A stretch of 64,000 nt of DNA from Rhynchopus euleeides (Eukaryota > Euglenozoa > Diplonemea > Diplonemida > Diplonemidae). Shown in pieces: positions 1 to 10,500 of this stretch (positions within the stretch are counted from its first letter, which is position 1; each line of letters begins with the position of its first letter). Position numbers and translations under genes: made by a program. The DNA lies in NCBI GenBank assembly GCA_963210315.1, contig OY723276.1, positions 1,984,001 to 2,048,000 on the forward strand. Reading direction: 5' to 3'. Under the pieces are notes generated by a model. That model worked only from the letters and a program-made list of their open reading frames with translations, was not told the origin of the DNA and did not search any database.

Positions 1-121
1 GTTCAGGGTTTTTTTTGTGTGTCGAAGCGTCAACGCAATCGGGCGATTTCCCTCTAGTTCTACTTCTTCTGCTTCATTGCTCGCTGCCCACCCACCCTCC
101 CCCCTCCCTCCGACACCCGAC

Positions 122-1909
122 ATGGAGGAGGAGCAGGAACTGTCATCCGATGAGGGCTGTGCAGAGCCAGCGCTGCGCCCGAGGCCACCCTCAGGCGCGG
201 ACCGCACTGGCTATGTCCTGGAGGCGCTGCGCAGGCTTGGCATAGATGCCTCTGAGCTGGAGGGGGTGACCAAGGCGCAGCTGATGGCACAAGGCATGTC
301 TGAAGAGGCTGCCTCCCGCAAGGCGATGCTGAAGGAGAGGAGCCGGATCCAGCTGCTCAGCCGGGTGGAGCAGGAGGTGGCGCGGGTCAGCGCGGAGAAT
401 GCGGGTCCCCGAAAGCACTACGCCAGGTCACGCCCTCAGGTGCAGATGCTGACTGATTCGAAAAGCGGTAGGCGGAGCTTGAGCCGGGATACCTCAGTCA
501 TGTCGTTCAATCTGGGGCATGGGACGGATGAATCCGATGGGACTTCTGAAGACAGCGACGCGCCCCCAGATTCGAAGAAGGACAACCACTCCGACCGGAG
601 CGAGGATGACGACGACGGGACAGACCACCCCCGGAAGAAGAAGACGAAGGATAAAAACGCGGGCATCTTTGTGCTGACACCCAACTTCTTCAAGCCGAAG
701 CGGTCCCCCCTGAAGCGCTATCTCGCCAACGGGGCTGTTGTGACGAAGGAGATGACCCTGACTCAAATCGCCGGGGCACGCCTGGCGATCTCCAAAGGGA
801 ACGTCACGCAGAAGCTGAAGATGTCGATCTCCCGCAAGACGGAGGACCTCCTGAAGGAGCAGCGGGCCTGCGAGGAGGAGCGGGCGAGGCTGCAGGAGGC
901 GCACAGCAGGCGCAGGGCGCAGCGGGCTGCCCAGCGCGACTTGGATCAGAAGCGGGTGGAGCGGATGCAGGCGGAGGAGGTGCGGAAGGAGGCGCTGCGG
1001 GAGCACCACGAGATGAGGCAGCGTGAGGCGGAGGCGCGTGTCGTGGAGAATGAGAAGAAGCGGAAGCAGGTCGCGCAGCGGCGCTGCGGCAACCTGGTGA
1101 AGCGCGCGCGCGAGGCGCAGAGGGTGATTGTGATGAGCCACACTGCGAACGGGCGGAACAAGCAGAAACAGCTGGCTCAGGATGAGGTGCGTGCCCGCGA
1201 GTCAATCAGGCACGAGGAGGAGGTGCGGTTGAAGGGGAGCAACGCGGTGGCGGAGCGGGCAGATCACTGCCATGACAACGCGCAGGCCCACCGGAGGCAC
1301 ATCGAGGAGACGCAGGAGCGTGCGTCGCAGCATGCGGCGTGGCGTGCCCGGCAGCACCGCCTGCGGAGGGAAGGCGAGGAGGTGCGGTTCCGGCGGTGGA
1401 ACGAGATGTGCCGCAGCGCGAACAGCCACCTCGCGAAGTCGTACCGCGATTCGGATTCCCACCGCAAGGAGGTGTACGCACGGCAGGGGATCCTGGCAGA
1501 GCAGCGGAGGGAGACGTACGACCTGCTCAACAAGCTGTCCGACAACTTCTACGCCGAGCATAAGAAGCATACTGATGGCCTGATCGAGAGGCGTCTGGAC
1601 GTCATCTCGCATGCTAACGAGGAGAAGGCGAAGAAGGCGCAGCGTGCACGGAGGGCGCAGTCCTATCGTGAAGAGCAGATTAGGGATCGTGTGGAGCAGC
1701 GGCTGTCGCGTTACAACGACCTCGTGGCGGGGCTGGATGACTGCTGGAGGCAGCTGTCGGAGTATGGCCAGGTGGTGCGGGCGGAGGAGTCGAAGATGAG
1801 GTCCGCTATAGAGAGCGGGTCGCGGACAAAGGAGCAGCTCCGGAGGTTGAAGGATATTTCTGCGACTGTCACCAAGCATGCGTCGCCGCGGTCGACCCGC
1901 ACAGTGTGA
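122..1909 (+). CDS. Coiled-coil protein, function unknown
   Basis: A 595-residue protein. The frame is open upstream to 17, but I chose ATG 122 because a long CT/CC pyrimidine tract ends just before it and the protein from there starts with an acidic segment (MEEEQELSSDEG). Residues about 20-85 look helical. Residues about 130-200 are Ser/Asp/Lys-rich and probably disordered. From about residue 235 to near the C-terminus the sequence is almost entirely Arg/Glu/Gln/Ala-rich with heptad character, so a long coiled coil or single alpha-helix is predicted. No enzymatic motif, signal peptide or membrane segment is visible. It resembles in style cytoskeletal or flagellar coiled-coil proteins, but I recognise no family. 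Coding is supported by length, high third-position GC and coherent composition; the opposite-strand open frames are shadows. Confidence 0.8.
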   Translation: MEEEQELSSDEGCAEPALRPRPPSGADRTGYVLEALRRLGIDASELEGVTKAQLMAQGMSEEAASRKAMLKERSRIQLLSRVEQEVARVSAENAGPRKHYARSRPQVQMLTDSKSGRRSLSRDTSVMSFNLGHGTDESDGTSEDSDAPPDSKKDNHSDRSEDDDDGTDHPRKKKTKDKNAGIFVLTPNFFKPKRSPLKRYLANGAVVTKEMTLTQIAGARLAISKGNVTQKLKMSISRKTEDLLKEQRACEEERARLQEAHSRRRAQRAAQRDLDQKRVERMQAEEVRKEALREHHEMRQREAEARVVENEKKRKQVAQRRCGNLVKRAREAQRVIVMSHTANGRNKQKQLAQDEVRARESIRHEEEVRLKGSNAVAERADHCHDNAQAHRRHIEETQERASQHAAWRARQHRLRREGEEVRFRRWNEMCRSANSHLAKSYRDSDSHRKEVYARQGILAEQRRETYDLLNKLSDNFYAEHKKHTDGLIERRLDVISHANEEKAKKAQRARRAQSYREEQIRDRVEQRLSRYNDLVAGLDDCWRQLSEYGQVVRAEESKMRSAIESGSRTKEQLRRLKDISATVTKHASPRSTRTV

Positions 1910-3055
1910 GATGGGGGGGGGGGGGGGGGGGAGGGGGCCCAGGCATGCGTCTTGCATTCTACCCCACCCCACCCCACCCCACCCCCCCGAGCGCCCCTTG
2001 CCTTGGGATCGTGGGTCAATGTTCGCGCAGCACAACCCATGCCGGTCTCGCCTTGGGGGTTGTGGGGGTCTGTTGCGCCCCTCCTCTCCTTCCACAAAGC
2101 GCACCACCGCAGTTCCCTGCCGTGTGGGAGTGTTTGTTTGGGGAGGGGGGGGGGGCGGGGGGCTCAATAGCCAAGGGAGGGGGGGATGGGCCGAGCTTCC
2201 TGCCGGGAGCTCGATATCCCCTCTTCTCTATAGTCGAGAGGTGGAGGAGGGGGGGGGGGGCTGCCCTTCCAACCGTTCAACCGTATTTCCTTGATTTCTT
2301 CTGTTCAGCCCCCTCCCCGCCCTTCCTCCCCCTTGTCCACACAGGCTCATCCCCAACCGGTACGTCTCTTGTCCTTATATGTGCTCTCTGCGGTTGCCTC
2401 CACACCTCAGTGGCTGGGGGGCAGGCAGGGGGGAATGCGGCAATTGGTGGGCAGGGCGGCATAGTCTTTTGCGATTTAACCCATGTAACGGCATGTAACC
2501 CCGGCGTCGGAAAGCTGGGCAAAATCAAAACATTGTGGGTGTGTCTGCAAATGGCAGGTGTCCTCTCGTTCTTCCCGGAAAACATGTTTGGTTCCCTCGT
2601 CTTCAGGTGTGGTGGCTCGCTATCCCGACATGTCCGGTTCTTCCCGGAATATGATGGATTTTCTTTGAGAAGGCTTGAAGCCTTCCGAAGGAGCAAATAT
2701 GACATGTGGTCCAAGGAAGTGCACGATGCTCCCGACATTCAGTTTCTGCTGTTCGTTGAAACAGAATAGGTCTGTGCCTGGCGGAGGGGTGGGGCGATGA
2801 GCTGGCAGTGGCAGCCCCGCGTTTACCAACACAACGCACCTGCACAACGGTGTGCCGGATGATTCCCACCCTCGACAAAGCTGTCTCTTTGCAGTGCTCT
2901 GGCATCCTGTGGCGTGTCACCACAGTCCGGAGGGCACAGTGTTCTCCCCAGGTGTCTTGTGGAACCGAGCGGCACCAGGAGCTGCTTCGCAGGCATGTTG
3001 TGTGAGGGATTCGGTTCTGAGTCACACACCACCCACCAGCAGGACACATAGCACA
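1910..3055. other. Intergenic region with long G/C runs
   Basis: No convincing gene. It starts with a run of 19 G (1913-1931), then has further G-rich tracts near 2143-2160 and 2246-2260 and C-rich stretches. Open frames here have mixed composition and no recognisable domain. The last 40 bases carry a CA/CC-rich stretch ending in CAG (about 3039), a plausible trans-splice acceptor for the next gene. Confidence 0.6.
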
Positions 3056-6000
3056 ATGCGTGCAGCACTCATCACATCATGCGTCGTTCTGGCAGCGGCG
3101 CAGCAGCTGCCGGTGCAGGGTGCCAGCAGTGCCACTGGCAGCGGGGCGGGTTCGGCTGGCACGGGCACATCGAACAACACCATGCCTGACCCGCCGGGCA
3201 AGAATACGTGGACATACACCCCCGCGAACTCGACATACATCCCGAACGGGACGTACCCGTGGAACACGACTGCGCCCATGCCGTGGACGTACACCCCGTC
3301 GAACGGGTCGTACCCGTGGAACACGACCGCACCGATGCCGTGGACGTACACTCCCTCGAACGGTACATACCCCTGGAACACAACTGCACCGATGCCGTGG
3401 ACGTACACTCCCTCGAACGTTACATACCCCTGGAACACGACTGCGCCGATGCCGTGGACGTACACCCCGTCGAACGGGTCGTACCCGTGGAACACAACTG
3501 CGCCCATGCCGTGGACGTACACTCCCTCGAACGGGACGTACCCCTGGAACACGACCGCACCGATGCCGTGGACGTACACTCCTTCCAACGGTACGTACCC
3601 CTGGAACACAACTGCGCCCATGCCGTGGACGTACACCCCGTCGAACGGGTCGTACCCGTGGAACACGACCGCACCGATGCCGTGGACGTACACTCCCTCG
3701 AACGGTACATACCCCTGGAACACAACTGCACCGATGCCGTGGACGTACACTCCCTCGAACGTTACATACCCCTGGAACACGACTGCGCCGATGCCGTGGA
3801 CGTACACCCCGTCGAACGGGTCGTACCCGTGGAACACAACTGCGCCCATGCCGTGGACGTACACTCCCTCGAACGGGACGTACCCCTGGAACACGACCGC
3901 ACCGATGCCGTGGACGTACACTCCTTCCAACGGTACGTACCCCTGGAACACAACTGCGCCCATGCCGTGGACGTACACCCCGTCGAACGGGACGTACCCG
4001 TGGAACACGTCTGCGCCGATGCCGTGGACGTACACTCCTTCCAACGGCACGTACCCCTGGAACACGACTGCGCCGATGCCGTGGACGTACACCCCGTCGA
4101 ACGGGTCGTACCCGTGGAACACAACTGCACCGATGCCGTGGACGTACACCCCTTCCAACGGGACGTACCCGTGGAACACGACCGCACCGATGCCGTGGAC
4201 GTACACTCCTTCCAACGGTACGTACCCCTGGAACACAACTGCACCGATGCCGTGGACGTACACCCCTTCCAACGGTACGTACCCCTGGAACACAACTGCG
4301 CCCATGCCGTGGACGTACACCCCGTCGAACGGGACGTACCCGTGGAACACGTCTGCGCCGATGCCGTGGACGTACACTCCTTCCAACGGCACGTACCCCT
4401 GGAACACGACTGCGCCCATGCCGTGGACGTACGCGCCGTCGAACGGGACATACCCGTGGAACACGACTGCACCGATGCCGTGGACGTACACTCCCTCGAA
4501 CGGTACATACCCCTGGAATACAACTGCGCCCATGCCTTGGACGTACACTCCTTCCAACGTGACGTACCCGTGGAACACGTCTGCACCGATGCCGTGGACG
4601 TACACTCCCTCGAATGGGACGTACCCCTGGAACACGACCGCACCGATGCCTTGGACGTACACCCCTTCCAACGGGACGTACCCCTGGAACACGTCTGCAC
4701 CGATGCCATGGACGTACACTCCCTCGAATGGGACGTACCCCTGGAACACAACTGCACCGATGCCGTGGACGTACACTCCTTCGAACGGGACGTGGAACAC
4801 GTCTGCGCCGATGCCATGGACCTACACTCCCTCGAATGGGACTTACCCCTGGAACACAACTGCACCGATGCCGTGGACGTACACTCCCTCGAACGGCTCG
4901 TACCCGTGGAACACGACTGCGCCCATGCCGTGGACGTACACCCCGTCGAACGGGACGTACCCCTGGAACACGTCTGCGCCGATGCCTTGGACGTACACTC
5001 CTTCCAACGGTACATACCCCTGGAACACAACTGCACCGATGCCATGGACGTACACTCCTTCCAACGGGCGTACCCGTGGAACACAACTGCACCGATGCCT
5101 TGGACCTACACTCCTTCCAACGGTACATACCCCTGGAACACGACTGCGCCCATGCCATGGACGTACACTCCTTCCAATGGGACGTACCCCTGGAACACCA
5201 CCTCCCCTGGCAGCTCGGGTGTGCCGGTGCCGACCACTGACCGCATCGCACAGCAGCGCCTCTGCCTGGCGGAGGAGCAGGCCGGGCTCTTTGCCAACGC
5301 GACCACCTTCTCTGGGCAGTGCTGCAGCCTGTTCGACATCGGGTGCCCTGCGCCCTACCAGTGCTTCGCGTCCCCCTCGACGACGTGGGACTCCGCACAG
5401 GAGGCGTGGTGCTGCCGTGCGAAGGACACGGGGTGTGCACAGACGTGCGACGTGGATGCGGCGCTGATGGGGACGAGGCAGCGCGAGTACTGCTGCGACC
5501 GCAAGGGTGTGGCGTGCAGCGACGCGTGGCAGGCGGAGCAGGCACGTGCGGACGAGGCGCGCGAGGCAGAGGAACACGCTGCCGGGGTGGCACGGCGTGA
5601 CCTGCGGCTGAAGGTAGAGGGGCTGCTGTCGGAGCTGGTGGCCAACCCCAAGAAGGTGCTGCGCCGTCTGCGCTGGGCGCTGCTGGCGGCGTCGGCACTG
5701 CTGCAGCAGGACCCCACCCGCCTCGTCGTGCGGGGGTTCGGGGCAAAGGCCAACAGCACACACGTGCCCGTGCCGCACGGGTGGAACATGGAGCTGCTGG
5801 CGGAGGAGCGTGCCGCCGTGCAGCAGTGGCTGCCGTCTGCAGGGCGCGCCGCGTCTGTGCTGGCCGAGGTGGCGCAGGCGCAGCAGGACGAGCTGTACGT
5901 CGACTACGCAGTGACCGGGGCGTCGGAGGCCGCGGTTGTGCAGGCTGTGCAGCAGATCGACACGCAGGCCCAGACGGGGTCGCTGGGCGGCAAGGCCGGC

Positions 6001-6279
6001 CCCGAGGTGCGCACCCTGGGCGCGTCCCAGCCGTACACGCCCCCCACGTCGGACACCCCGCCCTCCCCGTCCTCCGACAACGGGTGGGTGTGGGCGCTGG
6101 TGGGCGTGCTCGGGGCGCTGTGCGTGGGTGCCGGGATTGCGGCGGTCGTGGTGCACCAGCGCCGCACGCGCGACGATATGTCCATCGAGGAGGCCCTGCG
6201 TGATATTGAGTGCGTGGACCTGCAGAAGGAGCCGGAGTACGTGTCTACTCCCTCGTCGGGTACAAGTCTCCGTGTGTAG
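3056..6279 (+). CDS. Mucin-like repetitive membrane glycoprotein (one internal frameshift)
   Basis: From ATG 3056 the protein starts with a probable signal peptide (MRAALITSCVVLAAA). From about residue 52 it carries some 35 tandem copies of a 19-residue unit, consensus WTYTPSNGTYPWNTTAPMP. Each unit has two N-glycosylation sequons (N-G-T/S and N-T-T/S) plus many Thr/Ser/Pro, so a heavily glycosylated extended stalk is expected. After the repeats come a Cys-rich segment with CC pairs, a helical region, a Pro/Ser stalk, one transmembrane helix near the C-terminus (WVWALVGVLGALCVGAG) and a short cytosolic tail. This is the layout of a type I cell-surface protein. A unit near 5061-5070 lacks one base (GGGCG where the others have GGGACG), so the frame changes there. 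The downstream part is clearly the same protein read one frame over. It is either an assembly error in a repeat or a real disruption. Full length would be about 1074 residues. Confidence 0.75.
3209..5199 (+). repeat. 57-bp coding tandem repeat, about 35 units
   Basis: The period of 57 bp (19 codons) runs through the mucin-like gene. Variant units recur in blocks: the GGGTCG-type unit at 3301 reappears at 3643, and the block at 3981 reappears at 4323. Both spacings are 342 bp, six units, so there is a higher-order repeat. One unit near 4790 lacks six bases in frame. Because 57 is divisible by three and the unit lacks stops, other frames on both strands also stay open for hundreds of codons; those are not genes. 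Confidence 0.95.
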
Positions 6280-7240
6280 AGCTTCTTGCCGCGGCCTCAA
6301 CCACCCGCTGTCGGTGCTGCCCCACCACGACACCAGTGCGCAGTGGAGATCGCACCAAGAGCACGGCAACCTGCTCTAGTGTGTTCGGCACGGCGTCATA
6401 AAGATTCACGTGAGTGCGGCAGTGTGAGGCCGCATCCAGAGCCCGAGGCGTGTCCTGCTCTGAACCACACCGTGTGCCTGTGTGCCTGTCGTCCCCATCC
6501 TATTCTCCCTCTCTCCTGCCACGTGCCCTGCCGCCGTGCAGCCCCGCTGCTGCCCACGGCAGGGACACGATGCCCTGCTGCCCTGCTCTCACTGACACGG
6601 CACGCAAGATAGACCCTCATCATACCACCCCCGCCCCACCATGCCTACCTGCATATGAACTCGAAGGGAGGCCAACTCTGGGCTTGTTTGTTCTTCTACT
6701 TCACGACCCCACCACGCCTGCGTCGCAGTGCCTGCAGGCTTGCCTGCACCGCACTGCACGAACGCACGTCAGCGTGGGGCAGCAATACTCTCCCTCCCAA
6801 GTCTGTCCTCCATGCATGGCGGCACCTGTGCCTGCATGACCCGCCCTACCCGGAACCCACGGGCGGTGGACAGAGACTTCTTCATTAATTTACTTATCAC
6901 GTTCATTCTGTGATTCGCGTTGTGCATCTCTGCACCTCCGCCACGGCACACCGTTCCTTCTTTTCTGACCACCTCCGGCTTTCCGCCGCTTTGCACAGAC
7001 TATGTGAGGTTCGAGACACATCACTGTCACCACAGCCGAGCAACCCAACAGCTTTCTCTGCTGCCCGCTGTGCCACGTCACTTTTCCCCAACGCGGGGAT
7101 TTGTGTTGGAAATCCCCGCACCAGTCAATGAAATCAGAACAACGTGCAGGCTGTGGGGGAATATATAATGGGTTGCACCAACTGCAGCTGAACCGTGTTG
7201 CGGCCGTTCTCGAGATCAACCCCCTGGCCCCACCCCACCC
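6280..7240. other. Intergenic region
   Basis: No gene recognised. The sequence is CA/CC-rich with short unrelated open frames. It ends in a C-rich run (about 7241-7258) followed by CTAGGCAT, after which base composition switches abruptly to AT-rich. Confidence 0.5.
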
Positions 7241-7834
7241 CACCCCCCCCCCCCCCCTAGGCATGGGCCCCCAAACATATTTTTCATAAACATATATTTT
7301 TGCCAAAAATATGTTTCATTTTCGCATAAAAAAATATTTTTATATTTTTCGAAAATATTTCCAAAATATTTTTATACCGTATACGTAAATATTATGGAAC
7401 GTAAATATTATGGAACGGGCCCATTTTTGGCCGGTCCGTTCCATAATATTTACGTTCCAAAATATTTACAGGGCCAGTTGGGGACTCGGTGGTGAGGACG
7501 GCTTGCGTCAGGAATCGCGCGAAAAGTGCACGAGTAGGTCCCGTCAGGGACTCTGTACGCCGTCCGATCACCTGGTCCAAGTCCCCGAGTCGCAGAAAGC
7601 GCTGTAAATATTATGGAACGAAAAAAATCTGGAACGCCAACCCACCAGCGTTCCATAATATTTACGTTCCATAATATTTACGTTCCATAATATTTACGTT
7701 CCAAAATATTTACGTATACGGTATTTTGGAAATATTTTGAAAATATTTCGAAAATATTTTTATATTTCGGAAATATTTTGAAAATATTCCAAACATAAAA
7801 AAATATGTTGAAAATATTCCAAACATAAAAAAAT
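7241..7834. repeat. AT-rich repeat block bounded by poly-C and CTAGGCAT
   Basis: Composition drops sharply to AT-rich with many AAATATTTT motifs, unlike the surrounding genes. A similar block in reverse orientation lies at about 14735-14918 and ends ATGCCTAGGGGGGG, matching the left border here (CCCCCCTAGGCAT then CCCAAACATAT). The block contains the 349-bp TIR element, and retroelement 1 is inserted at its right end. No coding potential. Confidence 0.6.
7375..7723. mobile_element. MITE-like element with terminal inverted repeats
   Basis: The left end TACCGTATACGTAAATATT is matched in inverted orientation at the right end, which closes ...AATATTTACGTATACGGTA. Inside both ends the motif TAAATATTATGGAACG recurs, in opposite orientations. 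The 349-bp interior has no long ORF. No clear target-site duplication can be read because the flanks are AT-rich simple sequence. Confidence 0.65.
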
Positions 7835-7974
7835 ATTTTTACTAGTTACGAGCGACGAAGCGTAGCGAAGTCGCGAAGTAACGAAGGAAATCGTACGACT
7901 GAAGCTTTGGATTAGCACCTCATGCCACTTCACAGGGCCTCAACACAGCCTTGAGACAGCAAGTGTGCGCTCAA
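7835..7974 (+). repeat. Retroelement 1 left terminal repeat A1
   Basis: 140 bp, from ATTTTTACTAGTTACGAGCG to AGTGTGCGCTCAA, matching A2 (12432-12571) base for base as far as I compared. It ends eight bases before the gag start codon, so it probably holds the promoter and 5' leader. Confidence 0.92.
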
Positions 7975-7982
7975 GTTTAACA

Positions 7983-9464
7983 ATGGCCGGAAGAAAGAAG
8001 AAGACCCCAAAATCCAAGGAAGCCTCGCAGACTACACCCCCGCCTCCGCCTCCGTCTGAGGAGGAGTCCGCCGCGGGCCAGGCCATCGCAGCTGAGCCTG
8101 TGGCCGTGACACCAGTCGAACCCCAGGAGCCCCCGCAGATTCCCCCATCGCAGCTTCCGCCGCCGCAAACCGCCAACCCCGTGCCCACGGGGGCCCCTCA
8201 TCAGAGCCCGGCCCAGCACAACACACATGCTTACCCCACTGTGTACGCCTATGCACCCCACCACCAGAACTTGTACCCAGCACCCGGTGCTTTGACAGCG
8301 CAGCCCCCCCCCGGGCGGTTTGCACATGCTGGTGCCCCCCCCCACACATCATCTTACGTGTTGGTTCACCACTCCCCCGGTGTCCACACGCTGCAGCAGG
8401 CTCCCCTCCCAGCGCCCGCCCCCGGTGCTCCTGCAGCTCAGCCGCCCCCCCCAGGGCAGGCTCCACACGTCGGTGCGCCCCCGCCCCAGGCACCGGCCGT
8501 GTCGGCACACCACTCTCCCGGTGTCACCACGCTCCAGCATGTTCCCCACCCAGCGTTTGTCACCGCTCAGCCGCCCATCCCAGGGCAGGCTCCGCACGCC
8601 GGTGCACCCCCGCACCCTGCTCCGGCTGTGTCGGCATACCACTATACCGGTATCCCCACGTTGCAACATGCTCCCCACCCAGCGCCAGCGCTCCCCAGCG
8701 CCCAGCCACCCGTTCCAGGGCAGGCTCCACATGCCGGTGCACCCCCGCCCCACGCACCGGCTGTGGCCGCACACCACCCCGGTGTCGCCGCGCTTCAGCA
8801 TGATCCCCACCCGGCTTTTGTGTCTGGTGGTGCACCTTGGGCAAACACAGCAGGCTTTGGCGCAGACCAGGCTTGGGCTGCCATCGCTGCGGGCCACCCC
8901 CCTCCCCACGCCAGCCCGGCCCCGCTTCCCCAGTCCTCCCTCGCCCCCGGCGCTCTCGCCACGGACCTTGAGCCTTCTCTGTGGGCCACCATGTCTGCGG
9001 ACAGGCGGGCTTCAGTCCTCCTCGGGCTGGACGTCCGGTTCGGTCCGCTCTCCTCCAGTGGTTCCAGTTTGTCCATCGAGGCCGCACACCGTGTGTCGGA
9101 CCTGAAAGCGATGGCGAACAAGATTGGGACACACGGAACACTGGAGGAGGCGAACAAATTTTTATGCGACATGGCCCACAGGGAGCTCATGAGGCTCTTT
9201 GTGCTGGAACGGGCCGCTGGGGGCGACTCGGCAGGGGCGAGGAAGATGGAATCCGCTTTTTTCGCTGCGGACACACAGCCCGTGTTCGCTGCCCCCGCCC
9301 TCCAGGCTGCCTCGGGCCCCCTCGAGCCCCGCCAGGGCCCCAAGCGGCAGCGGTCTGACCGCTCCGTTTTCGCCGGCCCCCCTCCCAAGATGGCCCGCCG
9401 AGAGGTTACCGAGAGGAAGCCGGATTTTCGCGGGCACCCCCGGGGGGGCTACCGCCGGAACTAG
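7983..9464 (+). CDS. Gag-like ORF1 of retroelement 1
   Basis: 493 residues from ATG 7983, the first ATG after repeat A1. The N-terminus is Lys-rich (MAGRKKKTPKSK). The middle is Pro/Ala/His-rich with imperfect repeats of the type GQAPHAGAPP. Residues about 320-420 form a more regular, mostly helical domain. The C-terminus is basic and Arg/Gly-rich (HPRGGYRRN), suited to nucleic-acid binding. No zinc knuckle is visible. Its role as structural protein is inferred from position and composition; the sequence itself is not recognisably related to other Gag families. It lies 0.2 kb upstream of the recombinase ORF in another frame. Confidence 0.75.
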   Translation: MAGRKKKTPKSKEASQTTPPPPPPSEEESAAGQAIAAEPVAVTPVEPQEPPQIPPSQLPPPQTANPVPTGAPHQSPAQHNTHAYPTVYAYAPHHQNLYPAPGALTAQPPPGRFAHAGAPPHTSSYVLVHHSPGVHTLQQAPLPAPAPGAPAAQPPPPGQAPHVGAPPPQAPAVSAHHSPGVTTLQHVPHPAFVTAQPPIPGQAPHAGAPPHPAPAVSAYHYTGIPTLQHAPHPAPALPSAQPPVPGQAPHAGAPPPHAPAVAAHHPGVAALQHDPHPAFVSGGAPWANTAGFGADQAWAAIAAGHPPPHASPAPLPQSSLAPGALATDLEPSLWATMSADRRASVLLGLDVRFGPLSSSGSSLSIEAAHRVSDLKAMANKIGTHGTLEEANKFLCDMAHRELMRLFVLERAAGGDSAGARKMESAFFAADTQPVFAAPALQAASGPLEPRQGPKRQRSDRSVFAGPPPKMARREVTERKPDFRGHPRGGYRRN

Positions 9465-9655
9465 GGCCCACCAGCCTGTGCCCCCCCGCCCCGTCCCGCC
9501 CCCTCCCATCCCTCCCCCCCCTCCCACACACCCACCTCACCACACACCCTCCACTGCCGACGAAAAAATCTCCAAAAAAGCCAGCACCGGGTCGGCCGCG
9601 GCACCAGGAGTCGATCACCTCTCCGGGCCAGGTCAGGCAGGTCTACAACCACGCC

Positions 9656-10498
9656 ATGTCAACCCTATCGGGTGCTCTGGCCCCATCGACTTGGCGGGGC
9701 CAGATCTCGGTCGCTCGCCGAATGATGGACTTCCGGGTGCAGTGGGAGGCGTGGACGGGGCACCCCCTCGCGGTCGACGAGGCCATCCTCCTCTGGCTCA
9801 GCAAGAAGTCGGTGGTGGATGGCCTCAAGCCCTCAGCCCTTCTGCAGTACCTGCAGAACCTGAAGGCGTGGGCAAAGCGCGCGGGGTTCTTGGAGCACCC
9901 TACCCCCATGCTCCGGGACTTGGAGCGCTCCTACAAGAGGTCTGGAGCGCTCCGTCCCTCTCGTCAGGCAGTGCCCGCCGACCTGGCCACGGTGCGACAG
10001 GCCATCGACGGGGAGTCGTCACCGGTGGTGCGCGTCGCTTTGGAGGTCGCCTTCAAGGCGGCAGCTCGCGTCGGCGACCTGTTGAAGCTCGACGTGCGGG
10101 CCCTGTCCTTCGAGGACTCGTACGTGGGCTTCGACTGGTCGGGAGGAAAGTCCGACCCTTTTCGTTTGGGCCGCACAACCGGTGTCGCTCTGTCCCCGCA
10201 GGCCTTCGACTTCCTCCAGACCCGCTGCAGGTCTCTTCCTCCAGACGCGCCGGCGTTCCCCACGACGCGGCAGAAGTTGGTGGCTGCCCTCCGCCGGGTG
10301 GACCCCCAGCTGTCGGGCCACTCGCTCCGGCGGGGCGCGTTGATGCACCTCATGCAGAAGGGCCATTCACTCGCAGAGATGATGTCAGTATCCCGCCATG
10401 CGACGGTGGAGTCCCTCCTCCACTACATCCCGCTGGCGAAGGCTCATCCAGCGCGCGAGGCAGTCCGGGTCTCAGCGTCCCTCGACCTGTGGCAGTGA
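9656..10498 (+). CDS. Tyrosine recombinase of retroelement 1
   Basis: 280 residues with the phage-integrase/tyrosine recombinase fold signature. An N-terminal SAM-like core-binding region (about 1-105) is followed by the catalytic domain with Arg138 (FKAAARVGD), Lys165 (GGKSDPF), His222-x-x-Arg225 (GHSLRRG), His248 (SRHAT) and the nucleophile Tyr257 (LHYIPL). All expected catalytic residues are present, so the enzyme should be active. Known function in this class: it inserts the circular cDNA by site-specific-type recombination without DDE integrase. It is closely related to the recombinase of retroelement 2 (shared KSDPF-LG-TTG and SLRRGAL blocks). The start ATG is the first in frame. Confidence 0.9.
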   Translation: MSTLSGALAPSTWRGQISVARRMMDFRVQWEAWTGHPLAVDEAILLWLSKKSVVDGLKPSALLQYLQNLKAWAKRAGFLEHPTPMLRDLERSYKRSGALRPSRQAVPADLATVRQAIDGESSPVVRVALEVAFKAAARVGDLLKLDVRALSFEDSYVGFDWSGGKSDPFRLGRTTGVALSPQAFDFLQTRCRSLPPDAPAFPTTRQKLVAALRRVDPQLSGHSLRRGALMHLMQKGHSLAEMMSVSRHATVESLLHYIPLAKAHPAREAVRVSASLDLWQ

Positions 10499-10500
10499 GT

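Noticed and set aside
3077..5761. Very long minus-strand open frames (up to 894 codons) over the mucin-like repeat
   Set aside because: They arise because the 57-bp unit has no stops in several frames; composition is Arg/His/Val noise with no domain, and the plus-strand frame has signal peptide, sequons and TM helix.
9199..10500. Upstream part of the RT open frame as a separate protein
   Set aside because: It is the alternative frame of the gag and recombinase genes, with Pro/Gly/Arg-biased composition; only the part after the recombinase has RT motifs.
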